Assembly: GCA_910578285.1 (NCBI GenBank)
Contig: CAJTQL010000009.1
Location: 18,808 to 82,807 of the forward strand
Direction of reading: 5' to 3'
Source: an uncultured Helicobacteraceae bacterium
GTDB lineage: Bacteria > Campylobacterota > Campylobacteria > Campylobacterales > Helicobacteraceae
DNA length: 64,000 nt
Shown here: piece after piece, positions 26,032 to 35,900 of the stretch
How the letters are laid out: every line of letters begins with the position of its first letter
Numbering within the stretch: position 1 is the stretch's first letter
Made by a program: the position numbers and the translations under genes
Notes under the pieces: model-generated
Told to the model about the DNA's origin: nothing
The model's input: only the letters and a program-made list of their open reading frames with translations
Databases searched by the model: none

Positions 26032-26649
26032 ATGGCAATCGAGGCAACAAACAACATTGCAGCAAATGTCGCCCTCACAGCGACACAGGCGAGCGCAAAC
26101 AACAAGCAGCAGCCAAAGTTTGAAAATGTGCAGGATTATGCCAAATATTTGGGCGAGAGATATGGTGTCTATCGCGCTGATAAGACGATTGAGGGAATTC
26201 CCGCTTCAATCAACATTTCGCCCGCTTTTTTGCAAAAGGCGCTCGATGACCCCGAAAAAATGCAGTGGCTTGAGGAGAATCTCGAGGCGATGCAGTCGCT
26301 GAATACTTCAATGTTTATGGGAACGCTGACATATGTAGGGTATAGTATTGATGCTGATGGCAATATGGTGATGATGTCAAGCGGAAGCAGTGACCCTGAC
26401 GGCAAGATTGCCGCAGCAAATGCTAAGAGAAAACAAGAGGAGAAAAAGGAGCAAGAAAGGCTGGAGCAAAAGCGACTTGAGCTGCAAAGAGAGGAGCAAA
26501 ATCGATTCGAGGAATGGGCACAAAAAGCCGCGACAAAAGATATGGGAGTAGGATTTCAGTTTAGTCTAAATGGAGACAACGTGAAAGCATTGCAGCTTGA
26601 GATTGCAAACGCCTTGCAGAGCGGAATCGCGATGGATACAAAAGCATAA
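26032..26649 (+). CDS. Unknown protein, second of two tandem paralogues
   Basis: 205 residues, 10 bp behind its paralogue, with AAGGAGG before the ATG. It shares ENVQDYAKYLGERYGV, LQKALDDPEKMQWLEENLEA, YSIDADGNMVMMSSGSSDPD, a charged coiled-coil (KEQERLEQKRLELQREEQ) and GDNVKALQLEIANALQSGI. Sequence between blocks has diverged, so the duplication is not recent. Function unknown; the coiled-coil and lack of export signal suggest a cytoplasmic or secreted structural/effector role, without further evidence. Confidence 0.75.
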   Translation: MAIEATNNIAANVALTATQASANNKQQPKFENVQDYAKYLGERYGVYRADKTIEGIPASINISPAFLQKALDDPEKMQWLEENLEAMQSLNTSMFMGTLTYVGYSIDADGNMVMMSSGSSDPDGKIAAANAKRKQEEKKEQERLEQKRLELQREEQNRFEEWAQKAATKDMGVGFQFSLNGDNVKALQLEIANALQSGIAMDTKA

Positions 26650-27148
26650 AATGGGAACAAGATAGCATTTTTGGAAATTTCCGCCATAAAATTCAAGCTC
26701 ATCGCCATATCTTTCGCATATGCGCAAAGTTTAGGACATTTTCGCTCACAAAATAGCATTCATTCTCTCGCCTCTTTTATCCACGGCAAACCTTGCAAGC
26801 CTCTTGAGCTTGGTTTGCAAGCGCGTTTTTGGTCTGCTGCAATAACGCAGCTTTGTCGATGATTCCTCTTGCACAACGCGCTACCTTGTGCTATCGAGCA
26901 CAAATTGATTGCAATATTCACCACAGCCATGCCACACAAGGCGCAATCAAATCGGCAGATAGGCTAGTTTGCGCGCCAAGACACAGCCCTGTGCCGTCTC
27001 TTTTGGGCTTAGGTCGGCAAACCAACCTACCATTGAGGAGAGACGAGGAAACAACATAATGTTCTCCTTAAATTTTTTGCGTATGATGGCACAAAATCCA
27101 AATAACAAATATTTTGCTAAAATTTTACAAATATTTTGCAAACAGCCC
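26650..27148. other. Intergenic stretch with a hairpin and one short ORF
   Basis: Mostly without supported genes. At 26998-27045 GTCTCT and AGAGAC can pair around an inner TAGGT/ACCTA stem, a possible structured element. On the minus strand AAGGAG (27069-27064) sits six bases before an ATG (27057) opening a 36-codon frame to 26947 (MLFPRLSSMVGWFADLSPKE ...) with no known family; it could be a small peptide, a leader or a gene remnant. Confidence 0.35.
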
Positions 27149-27179
27149 TTGACAGAGAGTAGCTATTAGGCTATATAAT
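27149..27179 (+). promoter_or_regulatory. MerR-type promoter of the cyclophilin-like/AKR operon
   Basis: TTGACA (27149-27154), 19-base spacer, TATAAT (27174-27179). The spacer centres on AGTAGCTATT with a TAGCTA dyad. Spacer length is identical to the promoters at 8425 and 25199, implying control by a MerR-family regulator. It precedes the gene at 27205 by only 25 bp. Confidence 0.7.
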
Positions 27180-27204
27180 TACGCATTTTGGTTTAAGGAA
27201 CGCT

Positions 27205-27654
27205 ATGCGACAGTTAAAATATTTCATTCTATTGCTCATTATGGGGTTTGCCTGCAACCTTTGGGCAAAAGAGGAAAAAAGCATGCGGATTCAAATGCAA
27301 TTTGACAATCAACATTTTGTCTTTGTTTTGGCAGACAATCCTTCTGCGCGAGATTTATGGAATCTCTTGCCTTTGGAGCTTCGTTTTAGCGACTATGTCG
27401 GCAAAGAAAAAATCGCATCGCTGCCCCACAAATTAAATACGCGAGAAAGCAGCGACTATGACCCACAAAGTGGAGATTTTTTCTATTTTGCTCCGTGGGG
27501 TAATGTCGGAATCTTCTATGTCAAACAGCCTCCGTATCCGGGATTGATTAAGCTTGGGGCGATTGAAAATCATCAAGAAACATTCATTCAAGCCATGCAA
27601 AACCAAAAGAAAGATTTTGTGGTTTCAATCACCAAAATTCCAAATTCAGACTAA
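27205..27654 (+). CDS. Exported cyclophilin-like protein
   Basis: 149 residues. The N-terminus (YFILLLIMGFACNLWAKEE) is a signal peptide. The body fits the bacterial cyclophilin-like family (Cyclophil_like2): FDNQHFVFVLADNPSARDLWNLLP, LRFSDYVGKEKIASLP, then GDFFYFAPWGNVGIFYV and PGLIKLGAI. Many members are linked with aldo/keto reductases and flavodoxins; isomerase activity is not established because the classical active-site arginine is not evident. Ten bp upstream of the AKR gene and probably co-transcribed from the MerR-type promoter. Confidence 0.85.
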   Translation: MRQLKYFILLLIMGFACNLWAKEEKSMRIQMQFDNQHFVFVLADNPSARDLWNLLPLELRFSDYVGKEKIASLPHKLNTRESSDYDPQSGDFFYFAPWGNVGIFYVKQPPYPGLIKLGAIENHQETFIQAMQNQKKDFVVSITKIPNSD

Positions 27655-27664
27655 AGGAAACACC

Positions 27665-28582
27665 ATGCAAAACCGCCGAGATTTTCTCAAAACTTCTGCA
27701 AAGATTGCGAGCCTGTTTGCAATCGGGGGATTGGCAAGCCAAAGCCTGCTTGCAAACGATTCAAAACAAGGAGTCAAAATGGAATTTTTAACACTTAATA
27801 ATGGCATTCAAATGCCCATTTTGGGACTTGGGACATATGCACTCACAGGGAAAAGCGGACAAAAGACAATGAGCGAAGCCATCGAAATTGGCTATCGGCT
27901 CTTTGACAGCGCACAGATGTATGGCAACGAAGCCGAGCTGGGCGCAGCGATTCGCGCAAGTGGGCTAAAACGCGAAGAGTTTTTTGTCGAAACAAAGCTT
28001 TTAGATTCTTCAAGCGAAGATGCGACAAAAAAATCGATTGAAAAATCGCTCAAAACTCTAGGAATGGACACGATTGATTTATTGCTCATTCATTCGCCCT
28101 ATCCCCATGCAAAAGCCATGTATAAGGCAATGGAAAGCTTTTATAAGCAAGGAATCTTAAAAAGCATTGGAATCTCAAACTTTGGCGCAAAGGCATATCA
28201 TGACTTTGTGCAATCATGCGAGGTGATTCCGGCGGTGAATCAATGCGAAACGCATTTGCTGATGCAGCAAATTCCTTTGCGAGAGGCGATGAAAAAACAT
28301 AATACGATTCTACAATCATGGAGTCCTTTTATCGCGGGCAAGGGTTCGATTTTGGACAACCAAACACTTAAAAAACTTTCGGCAAAATACAACAAAACGC
28401 CCGCGCAAATCATCTTGCGTTTTCTGATTGAGCAAGGAATCGGTGTGATTCCAAAAACGTCCAAGAAGAATCGATTGCAAGAAAATATCAATGTTTTTGA
28501 TTTTGCCCTAAGCGAACAAGACAAGAAGATATTGATTGGTCTTGATACGAATAAAAGCTCATTTTCGTGGACAAATTATTAA
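27665..28582 (+). CDS. Aldo/keto reductase with Tat signal peptide
   Basis: 305 residues from ATG 27665 (AAAGGAAACACC ahead). The N-terminus NRRDFLKTSAKIASLFAIGG, ending SLLAND, is a textbook twin-arginine signal. The mature part is a TIM-barrel AKR: LGLGTYALTG, YRLFDSAQMYGNE (catalytic Asp and Tyr), FVETKLL (Lys), DLLLIHSPYP (His), GISNFGAKAY, QCETHLLMQ, then the C-terminal NADPH-binding VIPKTSKKNRLQEN. All four catalytic residues are present. It would reduce aldehydes or quinone-like carbonyls; folding with NADPH before Tat export is expected. Confidence 0.93.
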   Translation: MQNRRDFLKTSAKIASLFAIGGLASQSLLANDSKQGVKMEFLTLNNGIQMPILGLGTYALTGKSGQKTMSEAIEIGYRLFDSAQMYGNEAELGAAIRASGLKREEFFVETKLLDSSSEDATKKSIEKSLKTLGMDTIDLLLIHSPYPHAKAMYKAMESFYKQGILKSIGISNFGAKAYHDFVQSCEVIPAVNQCETHLLMQQIPLREAMKKHNTILQSWSPFIAGKGSILDNQTLKKLSAKYNKTPAQIILRFLIEQGIGVIPKTSKKNRLQENINVFDFALSEQDKKILIGLDTNKSSFSWTNY

Positions 28583-28600
28583 ACATTTGAAGGGGTTCAA

Positions 28601-29273
28601 TTGACATTAACTTTGGAGCGGCAAAATCTCTTTTACCAAGACGATACTTTTGCTGACAAAAGGGCTTGCTTTTTGGATTCTCTCAAAGGCAAATCCTTAC
28701 ATTATAAACGCTATACCAAAAGCCCTCTGCGCTATGGTGGAGGCAAAACTCTAGCGGTTGGGTTAATCCTAGAGCATTTTCCCAATGACATCAAACGTCT
28801 TGTTTCGCCCTTTATGGGAGGGGGGAGCGTAGAAATCGCAAGTGCGTTAGAGCTAGATTTAGAAGTGAAAGCCTTTGATGTTTTTGATATTTTGGTGAAT
28901 TTTTGGCAAGTTTTGATTGCAGATTCTGAAAAACTTTATGGCGAATTGCTTCAACTGCGACCCACCGTATTTTTTAGAGGGAGATTCTAAGATGTTTAGA
29001 GGAATCTACCCAATGCACAATTTTCCTATTCATCATAATGGCTTTAATCACGCACTTTTGGCGCAATGTCTCAAAAACCATAAAGGCAAATTTATTTTAA
29101 GCTACAATGATTGCGCATTTGTGCGAGAAGCCTATAAAGATTTTAGAATCTTAGAGCCCAAATGGCAATACACGATGGGGCAAGGTGAAATACGAATCGG
29201 CAAAAATCGCGTGGAGCGAGGCGATACAGATAATATCAAGCAAAGCCATGAGTTATTGATTATAAAGGAGTGA
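28601..29273 (+). pseudogene. D12-class DNA adenine methyltransferase with internal deletion
   Basis: The 5' part (SPLRYGGGKTLAVGLILEHF, SPFMGGGSVEIASAL, DVFDILVNFWQVLI) has motifs X and I of Dam/DpnM-like enzymes. After KLYGELLQLR the frame runs into FFRGRF and stops. A frame beginning near 28955 carries CDPPYFLEGDSKMFRG and continues to KQSHELLIIKE at 29273. In an intact enzyme about 100 residues lie between these parts, so an out-of-phase deletion near 28965 is the simplest reading. TTG at 28601 after AAGGGG is the likely original start. It directly precedes a nuclease and a second D12 gene. Confidence 0.82.
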
Positions 29274-29276
29274 AAG

Positions 29277-30362
29277 GTGCTACAAGCAACAATTCAAAAT
29301 TTTTCTTATCAAAAAATGTGGAGAGAGGGCTTAGAAAGTTTCACTTTTGAAAATATTAATACTTTGCCTAGTAAATGTTTGATTAGTTTTAAAAATAAAA
29401 CTCTAGCTTTAAGCAAGTGGGTAAGCCCAAAGCGCACACGCTCCTATCCTTATGCAAGAGTGTATGACACTTTTGATAGTGGAGCAAACAAGGTTATAAC
29501 AATCATTCCGCTCATTAAAGATGAAGGAATCAATGGGGATATGGATTATTTGCAATGGGACACGCTTTCGCTCATGAGCCTTTTGAATATTTATGTGATT
29601 GTAGGCTTTTATGATGAAGCACAACCTCATCTAAGCAGGATTGGTAAAATTACGAATCAGCATTTCAATAATGAATATATTTTAGAGCAGCTTACCCAAC
29701 TTGTTAATTATCATCAGTCCGCATTGCATTGGAATCTCAATCAGCTAAGTAGTGAAAATCTTTCAAAACTCGCAAATCTTACAAAAAATGCCTATACAAC
29801 TATTTCTAGTATTTTAAATGTTAAATTTCATAACCCCCAAAATATAGATAAATTTATACAAAAAATTTCACAAAATAGAGTTTCTTTTATAGAATTTTCA
29901 AGAGCTAAGGCAAAGCAAGCACAAAATAGAGAAAGTTTAACTTTGCAACCTAAAGAGTATATTGGCATAGGACAAAAATCAAAAATTATTATAGAAAATT
30001 ATTTGGGAGGACAATATTTCTTTACAATTGATGATGTTCTTTTTGAAAATGGCATATTGTATTTATGTGAGAGTAAGCATAGCAAAAACGCATTGCTGCC
30101 AAGTAATGATGACATAAAAGACGGACTTTTAAAACTCATGCTTTATAATAATCTCTCAAGAATTGAAAGATATGATAGCTTTAAAATTATTTTGAGATTG
30201 ACCTCAAGTATTTTGCAAGATAGCATTATTTTACCAAATGAAAATGTAGATTATTTTATCAGAAATAATCCTTTTCCGACATCTCAAGTTGCTACCCTAA
30301 AAGCCTTAAATACAGAATCTAAGCAAAATAATTTTGAAATTTGGATAAACAATGAAAGTTAG
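29277..30362 (+). CDS. Probable type II restriction endonuclease
   Basis: 361 residues, GTG start with AAAGGAG ahead, immediately behind the broken methylase. The C-terminal part has FTIDDVLFENGILYLCESKH, with Asp250/251 and Glu265-Ser-Lys267 fitting a PD-(D/E)xK nuclease core (D-x13-ExK). Its place between two D12 methylase genes, the second of which overlaps its 3' end by 11 bp, supports a restriction enzyme. The N-terminal half has no recognised domain. Recognition sequence unknown. AT-rich. Confidence 0.7.
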   Translation: MLQATIQNFSYQKMWREGLESFTFENINTLPSKCLISFKNKTLALSKWVSPKRTRSYPYARVYDTFDSGANKVITIIPLIKDEGINGDMDYLQWDTLSLMSLLNIYVIVGFYDEAQPHLSRIGKITNQHFNNEYILEQLTQLVNYHQSALHWNLNQLSSENLSKLANLTKNAYTTISSILNVKFHNPQNIDKFIQKISQNRVSFIEFSRAKAKQAQNRESLTLQPKEYIGIGQKSKIIIENYLGGQYFFTIDDVLFENGILYLCESKHSKNALLPSNDDIKDGLLKLMLYNNLSRIERYDSFKIILRLTSSILQDSIILPNENVDYFIRNNPFPTSQVATLKALNTESKQNNFEIWINNES

Positions 30363-31209
30363 ATTCTGCAAATCACCGCTTCGCTATCCGGGTGGCAAAA
30401 GTAGAGCGATTAAGATTTTAAAAGATTATTTTCCGCAGAGTTTTAGCGAGTATAGAGAGCCATTTTTTGGCGGTGGAAGTGTGGGGATTTATCTTGCTCA
30501 AAATCTTTTACACCAAAAACAAAAACAATTTTTCGCAAATGATTTCAATCAAGACGTGTATTGTTTTTGGAATATCCTAAAAATGCAAAATCAAGCTTTA
30601 ATAAACGCAATTCAAAACATTAAAAAATATTATGATAATGGCAGAGAACTTTATGAGAGTATCTTAATTCGCAGGAACGAAAGCTTGAGTGATTTTCAAA
30701 GGGCTGTGGATTTTTTCGTGCTTAATCGCATTACTTTTAGTGGTGTGGTTGATTGTGGCGGATATTCTCAAAAAGCTTTTGAATCTCGCTTTACCCAAAG
30801 CTCTATTGAGAGGCTTAAAAATATGGATACAATCTTGCAAAATTTTATTTTTAGTAATGAGAGTTATGAGAATCTCTTGCTAAAAGAGGGTAAAGATGTC
30901 TTTATTTTTTTAGACCCGCCTTATTATTCGGCCACAAAGTCAAGGCTCTATGGTAAAAAAGGGGATTTGCATACAAGCTTTAACCATCAAAAACTTTGTG
31001 AGAATCTCAAAAACACAAAGCATAAATTCTTACTCACTTATGATGATAGCGAGTTGATACGAAATCTTTATAAGGATTTTTATGTATATGAATATTCTTT
31101 GCAATATGGAATGAATAATTACAAACAAATGCAAGCAACAAAAGGAGCGGAAGTTTTGATAAGTAATTTTAATTTGGATAAAAGTCAAATTTCTATATGG
31201 AGCGCATAA
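30352..31209 (+). CDS. D12-class DNA adenine methyltransferase
   Basis: 285 residues, normal size for the Dam/DpnM family. CKSPLRYPGGKSRA near residues 6-19 (motif X), EPFFGGGSVGIYLA (motif I), FVLNRITFSGVVDCGGYSQ, and catalytic DPPYYSATKSRLYG (Asp188-Tyr191). It would methylate adenine in the site cut by the overlapping nuclease. Since the partner methylase upstream is broken, this is the only intact protector in the locus. Confidence 0.92.
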   Translation: MKVRFCKSPLRYPGGKSRAIKILKDYFPQSFSEYREPFFGGGSVGIYLAQNLLHQKQKQFFANDFNQDVYCFWNILKMQNQALINAIQNIKKYYDNGRELYESILIRRNESLSDFQRAVDFFVLNRITFSGVVDCGGYSQKAFESRFTQSSIERLKNMDTILQNFIFSNESYENLLLKEGKDVFIFLDPPYYSATKSRLYGKKGDLHTSFNHQKLCENLKNTKHKFLLTYDDSELIRNLYKDFYVYEYSLQYGMNNYKQMQATKGAEVLISNFNLDKSQISIWSA

Positions 31210-31567
31210 TCAAAGAGTGAGAATGAAAATAAGTGAAGTCAAAACTGCCTTGCCCAAAGCAGAGAAAAGAAAGTTAAAAGGGGTGAGGCAAAACAATAGT
31301 GATTGAACACATCAATCCAACAACCAAACTTAACGCAATCTAGGAGAACACAATGCAAAGCCCTTTATGTTGCTCATTTTTGACGCGACACATAGAAGCA
31401 GATTTGAGAATCTGCAATCGCCGCATATCAATGAGATTCTATAATAGAATCTCGAAAAATTAAGCATAAGGAAAAACAATGCACGTGCGCAAATCAACAT
31501 ACAACTTGATAAAATCATTAGTGAACGTTATCCAAAACAAGTCGAATCCCTATCTGGAAAACAAATA
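31210..31567 (+). other. Gap with gene remnants
   Basis: 358 bases. A frame in phase with the downstream transporter reads NNARAQINIQLDKIISERYP and KQVESLSGKQIM after a stop at about 31440; it looks like the tail of some lost protein. A 29-codon frame (31479-31568) with AAGG ahead ends in TAATG overlapping the transporter start. No supported gene. Confidence 0.35.
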
Positions 31568-32845
31568 ATGAAAGCCACATTTTATAAGATTCTAAGCCTC
31601 AAAGAAGGGGAACTCAAGCTCCTTGCACTTTCATGTGGCTTTATCTTTGCACTCTTTAGCTCCTATGCAATCTTGCGCCCCATGCGCGATGCTCTGGGGC
31701 TAGAGGGCGGCGGAGACGAGCTCAAATGGCTTTTTTTGGCAACCTTTATCGTTTGTATCTTTTCCTCTCTGCTGCTCATGTGGCTAAGCGGCAAAATCAA
31801 GCGGCGATTCTATGCTGATTGCGTCTTCATCTTTTTCGCGCTCAATCTTTTGATTTTCTATGTTTTAATGAATCTATTCGAGCCCCACACGCAAAATTTT
31901 ATCTGGCTCTCACGTGTCTTTTATGTTTGGATTAGCGTCTTTAACCTATTCGCATTTTCGAGCGCGTGGAGCTTGCTGTCCGATGTGTTTAGCAAAGAAG
32001 CAAGCAATCGACTTTTTGGAATCATCTCTGCGGGCGCGAGCTTGGGCAGCATTGCTGGAGCAGGAAGCGTGAGCTTTTTGGTCGCAAATTTTGGTGTGGC
32101 AAATCTTGTCTTTCTCTCGATTTCCCTGCTCATTATCGGAATCTTACTCAAAAATGCAATCCTCAAAGAATTGCGACACTTTGAAAATGCAGAACAATTA
32201 GAACGCTTTGACAAAACGATTGGTTCAAAGAATCCCTTTGTGGGTTTTAAACTCATTATTGCCTCTAAGACTCTCTTAGCCCTCTGCGCATTTATCCTAT
32301 TGCTCACGAGCGTTTCGACATTTTTATATATGGAACAAGCGCGAATCGTGCGCGAACTCTTCCCCACACGTGAGGCAAGAATTGCCGCTTTTGCCAATAT
32401 CGACTTAATCGTGCAACTTAGCTCACTTGCGATTCAAATCTTTCTGACGGCAAAGATTGCACGTTTCTTTGGAATCACGGCTCTTTTAAGCACACTTGGC
32501 TTTATCATTGCGCTTGGATTTATCGTTCTTAGCTTCACACACCCCGCCTTTTTGCCCCTCGCAATCGTCATGAGCATACGGCGCATAGGTGAATATGCGC
32601 TCGTCAAGCCCGGGCGCGAAATGCTGTTCGTGCCACTTAGCGCCGATTCTAAATACAAAGTTAAAAACTTCCTCGACACGGTCGTTTATCGCGGCGGAGA
32701 CGCGCTTAGCGCGCAGATTGAAAGCATTCTCGCAAGCATCGGGATTCTCTGTGTGCTACTCACAGGCGCGGCAATCTCGTTTGTCTGGGGGCTTTTGGGT
32801 GTCTTTTTGGGCAGAGACTATGCAAAAGAGAATCGCAAAAAATAA
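31568..32845 (+). CDS. Npt1/Npt2-type (ATP/ADP translocase-like) MFS transporter
   Basis: 425 residues with about 11-12 hydrophobic segments. SCGFIFALFSSYAILRPMRD near the N-terminus, FSSAWSLLSDVFSKEASNRLFG and the ISAGASLGSIAGAG loop, and RIGEYALVKPGREMLFVPLS are typical of bacterial relatives of ATP/ADP translocases. In free-living bacteria the substrate is not known; nucleotide exchange is not implied. The ATG follows an overlapping stop of a short frame. It precedes an RND pump by 58 bp. Confidence 0.87.
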   Translation: MKATFYKILSLKEGELKLLALSCGFIFALFSSYAILRPMRDALGLEGGGDELKWLFLATFIVCIFSSLLLMWLSGKIKRRFYADCVFIFFALNLLIFYVLMNLFEPHTQNFIWLSRVFYVWISVFNLFAFSSAWSLLSDVFSKEASNRLFGIISAGASLGSIAGAGSVSFLVANFGVANLVFLSISLLIIGILLKNAILKELRHFENAEQLERFDKTIGSKNPFVGFKLIIASKTLLALCAFILLLTSVSTFLYMEQARIVRELFPTREARIAAFANIDLIVQLSSLAIQIFLTAKIARFFGITALLSTLGFIIALGFIVLSFTHPAFLPLAIVMSIRRIGEYALVKPGREMLFVPLSADSKYKVKNFLDTVVYRGGDALSAQIESILASIGILCVLLTGAAISFVWGLLGVFLGRDYAKENRKK

Positions 32846-32903
32846 TTCACATTCGCTTCATACTTTTTTGCTATATATAATACTAGTATAAAATACAAGG
32901 AAA

Positions 32904-35900
32904 ATGATGTTCTCAAAATTTTTTATCAACCGCCCCGCATTCTCGGCTGTGGTCTCTATCATTATCGTCATTGCGGGGCTTTTGTGCCTATTCAACCTCC
33001 CGATTGAGCAATACCCAAAGCTTGTTCCGACACAAATTGTCGTGAGCGCAAACTATCCCGGAGCAAGCGCAGAGACGATTTCGACCAATGTCGCGAGTAT
33101 TCTAGAAAATAGCATTAACGGCGTGGAAGGAATGATTTATGTCCGCACTTCGACAACATCAAGCGGCACAATGAATTTGAGCGTTTTTTTCAACAACGAT
33201 GCCGACCCGGATATGGCTGTTGTGAATGTCAATAACCGCGTGCAAGCTGTTCTTAGTCAGCTTCCTAGCGAGGTACAAAGGCTTGGAGTTACGGTACGTA
33301 AAAACTCTACTGCTGTGGTTGGGCTCTATCATCTCTATTCAGAAAATCCTAACTTTTCACAGCTTTATTTAGCAAATTATGCCATCTTGAATATCATCGA
33401 TGAACTCAAAAGGATTCAAGGAATCGGTGATGTAGATTTATGGGGACGCTCGGATTATGCCATGCGGATATGGCTCTTTCCAGACAAACTTGCGCTTCTA
33501 AATATCACACCACTAGAAGTCATCGATAAAATCCAACAGCAAAATTCACAATTTGCGCCCGGCAAACTTGGTGCAGAACCCATTGCACAAAGTGAATTTG
33601 CCTACACAATTGTTACACAAGGACTATTCTCAACACCTGAAGAATTTGAAAATATTATTATCAAAGCAAACACCGATGGTTCGATGTTGCGACTTAAAGA
33701 TGTCGCGCGAGTAGAACTTGGTGCGCAAGAATATCTCACCTCATATTTTTACAATTCCACTCCTTCTGTGCCCTTGCGAATTACCTTGCAACCCGGTGCA
33801 AATATCCTTGATGTCGCAAATAATGTCCAAGCAACGATGGAGCGATTATCAAAAAAATTTCCCGAAGGAATCAAATATTCTAATCCTTTTCGCCCCACAG
33901 AATTTATTGTAGAATCCATAAAAGAAGTGATGAAAACATTCATAGAAGCCATCATTCTTGTTGTGCTTATTATCTATATTTTTTTAGGCAATTGGCGCGC
34001 AACAATTATTCCATGTATTGCGATTCCTGTATCGCTCATTGGCACATTTATTGGACTTTATCTCTTTGGTTTTACGATTAATTTGCTCACGCTTTTTGGA
34101 CTGATTCTTGCAATTGGAATCGTGGTTGATGACGCGATTATCGTCATTGAAAATGTCGAACGCATTATGCACCAAAAACACCTAAGCGCTAAAGAGGCGA
34201 CAATTCAATCTATGCGAGAAATCACCGCCCCTGTGGTTGCCATTGTGCTCGTTTTGAGTGCTGTATTTATTCCTGTTGCTTTTATGGGAGGATTTAGCGG
34301 AGAAATCTACCGCCAATTTGCGATTACAATTGTGATTTCTGTCGTGATTTCAGGCTGTGTTGCGCTCACTCTCACACCAAGCTTGTGCGCAATCTATTTA
34401 AAACCAACAGAGACAAAGCCTTTTTATCTTATCGCCAAATTTGATGCATTTTTTGAAAAACTTACATTCAAGTTTTCTCAACAAGTCGCAAAAGTTCTTA
34501 AAAGAGGGCTATTATTCCTTTGTCTTTTAATTGTAATGCTTTTTACAACATATGAGCTTTTCCAAAGAACGCCGCGTTCACTTGTCCCCGCAGAAGATAT
34601 GGGAATAGTGCAAATTCATACGATTCTACCCGAAGCCGCCTCACTTTCGCGCACCACACAAGTGCAAAAAGACTTGATTGCGACTTTGGAAAACAATCCA
34701 TTGATTGCCGAGATGACAACAATTGCTGGTTTTAGCTTTCTTTCGCAAGGATTTAAAAGCAATGGTGGCATAGGATTCTATCGCCTCATTGATTGGAGCG
34801 AGCGAAAAGATACAGACAAAAGCGATAAGGCATTCATTCAAAATATCACCAAAGAGCTACAAAGCTATCCTGACGCACGATTTATTGCTAACCAAGCACC
34901 GACAATTATTGGATTGGATTCAAGTGGAGTCAATATTTATATCCAAAGCAAAGAAGGCGCAAGCTTGGAAGAGCTCAAAAAATACACTGATTTAATGGTA
35001 CAAGAAGCATTAAAACGTAAAGAGATTCGTAATGCTTTCACAAGTCTATCGGTCAATACTCCTCAAATCTCTGTCTCTTTAGATAGAGAAAAAGCAGCAG
35101 CACTTAATGTTAATATCTATGATGTCTTTCGGACAATGCAGGTAACTTTTGGGAATTATTATATTAATAATTTCGAGCTTTATAATCGTACCTTTCGCGT
35201 GATTGCACAAAGTGAGCAAGATTATCGACAAAATCCTGAAAATCTAAAAGATGTCTTTGTCAAATCACAAGATGGCAACTTTATCCCTCTAAGTTCACTT
35301 TTGCGATTCCAATATGTCATCGGCGCAGAAATTGTGAATCGTTTTAACCTTTTCCCCGCTGCACAAATCATCGGCTATCCAAACGAGGGTTATTCGAGCG
35401 GAGACACGATAGCGGCAATGGAAGAAATCGCGGCAGAGATTTTGCCACAAGGCTATGACATCGCCTATTTTGGCTCGACTTATCAAGAAAAAGTGAGTCA
35501 AAGTAGTGGTGCAACAGCTTTTATCTTTGGGCTTGTTTTTGTCTTTTTGATTCTTGTTGCGCAATATGAGCGGTGGCTTATGCCTTTATGCGTTCTTAGC
35601 GCCGTTCCTTTTGCGCTTTTTGGGGCAATCTTGGCAACATTTTTGCGAGGACTAGAAAACGATATTTATTTCCAAGTTGGGCTACTTGTCCTCATTGCAC
35701 TCGCGGCAAAAAATGCAATTTTGATTGTCGAATTTGCAATGCAACTTAGAGAAAAAGAGAATAAAAGCATTATCGAATCTGCCATTGGTGCAGCAAAATT
35801 GCGATTCCGCCCGATTGTCATGACATCGCTCGCATTTAGCATGGGCGTTTTACCGCTTGCAATCAGCAGCGGTGCGGGGAGTTTAAGCCGTCATTCGATT

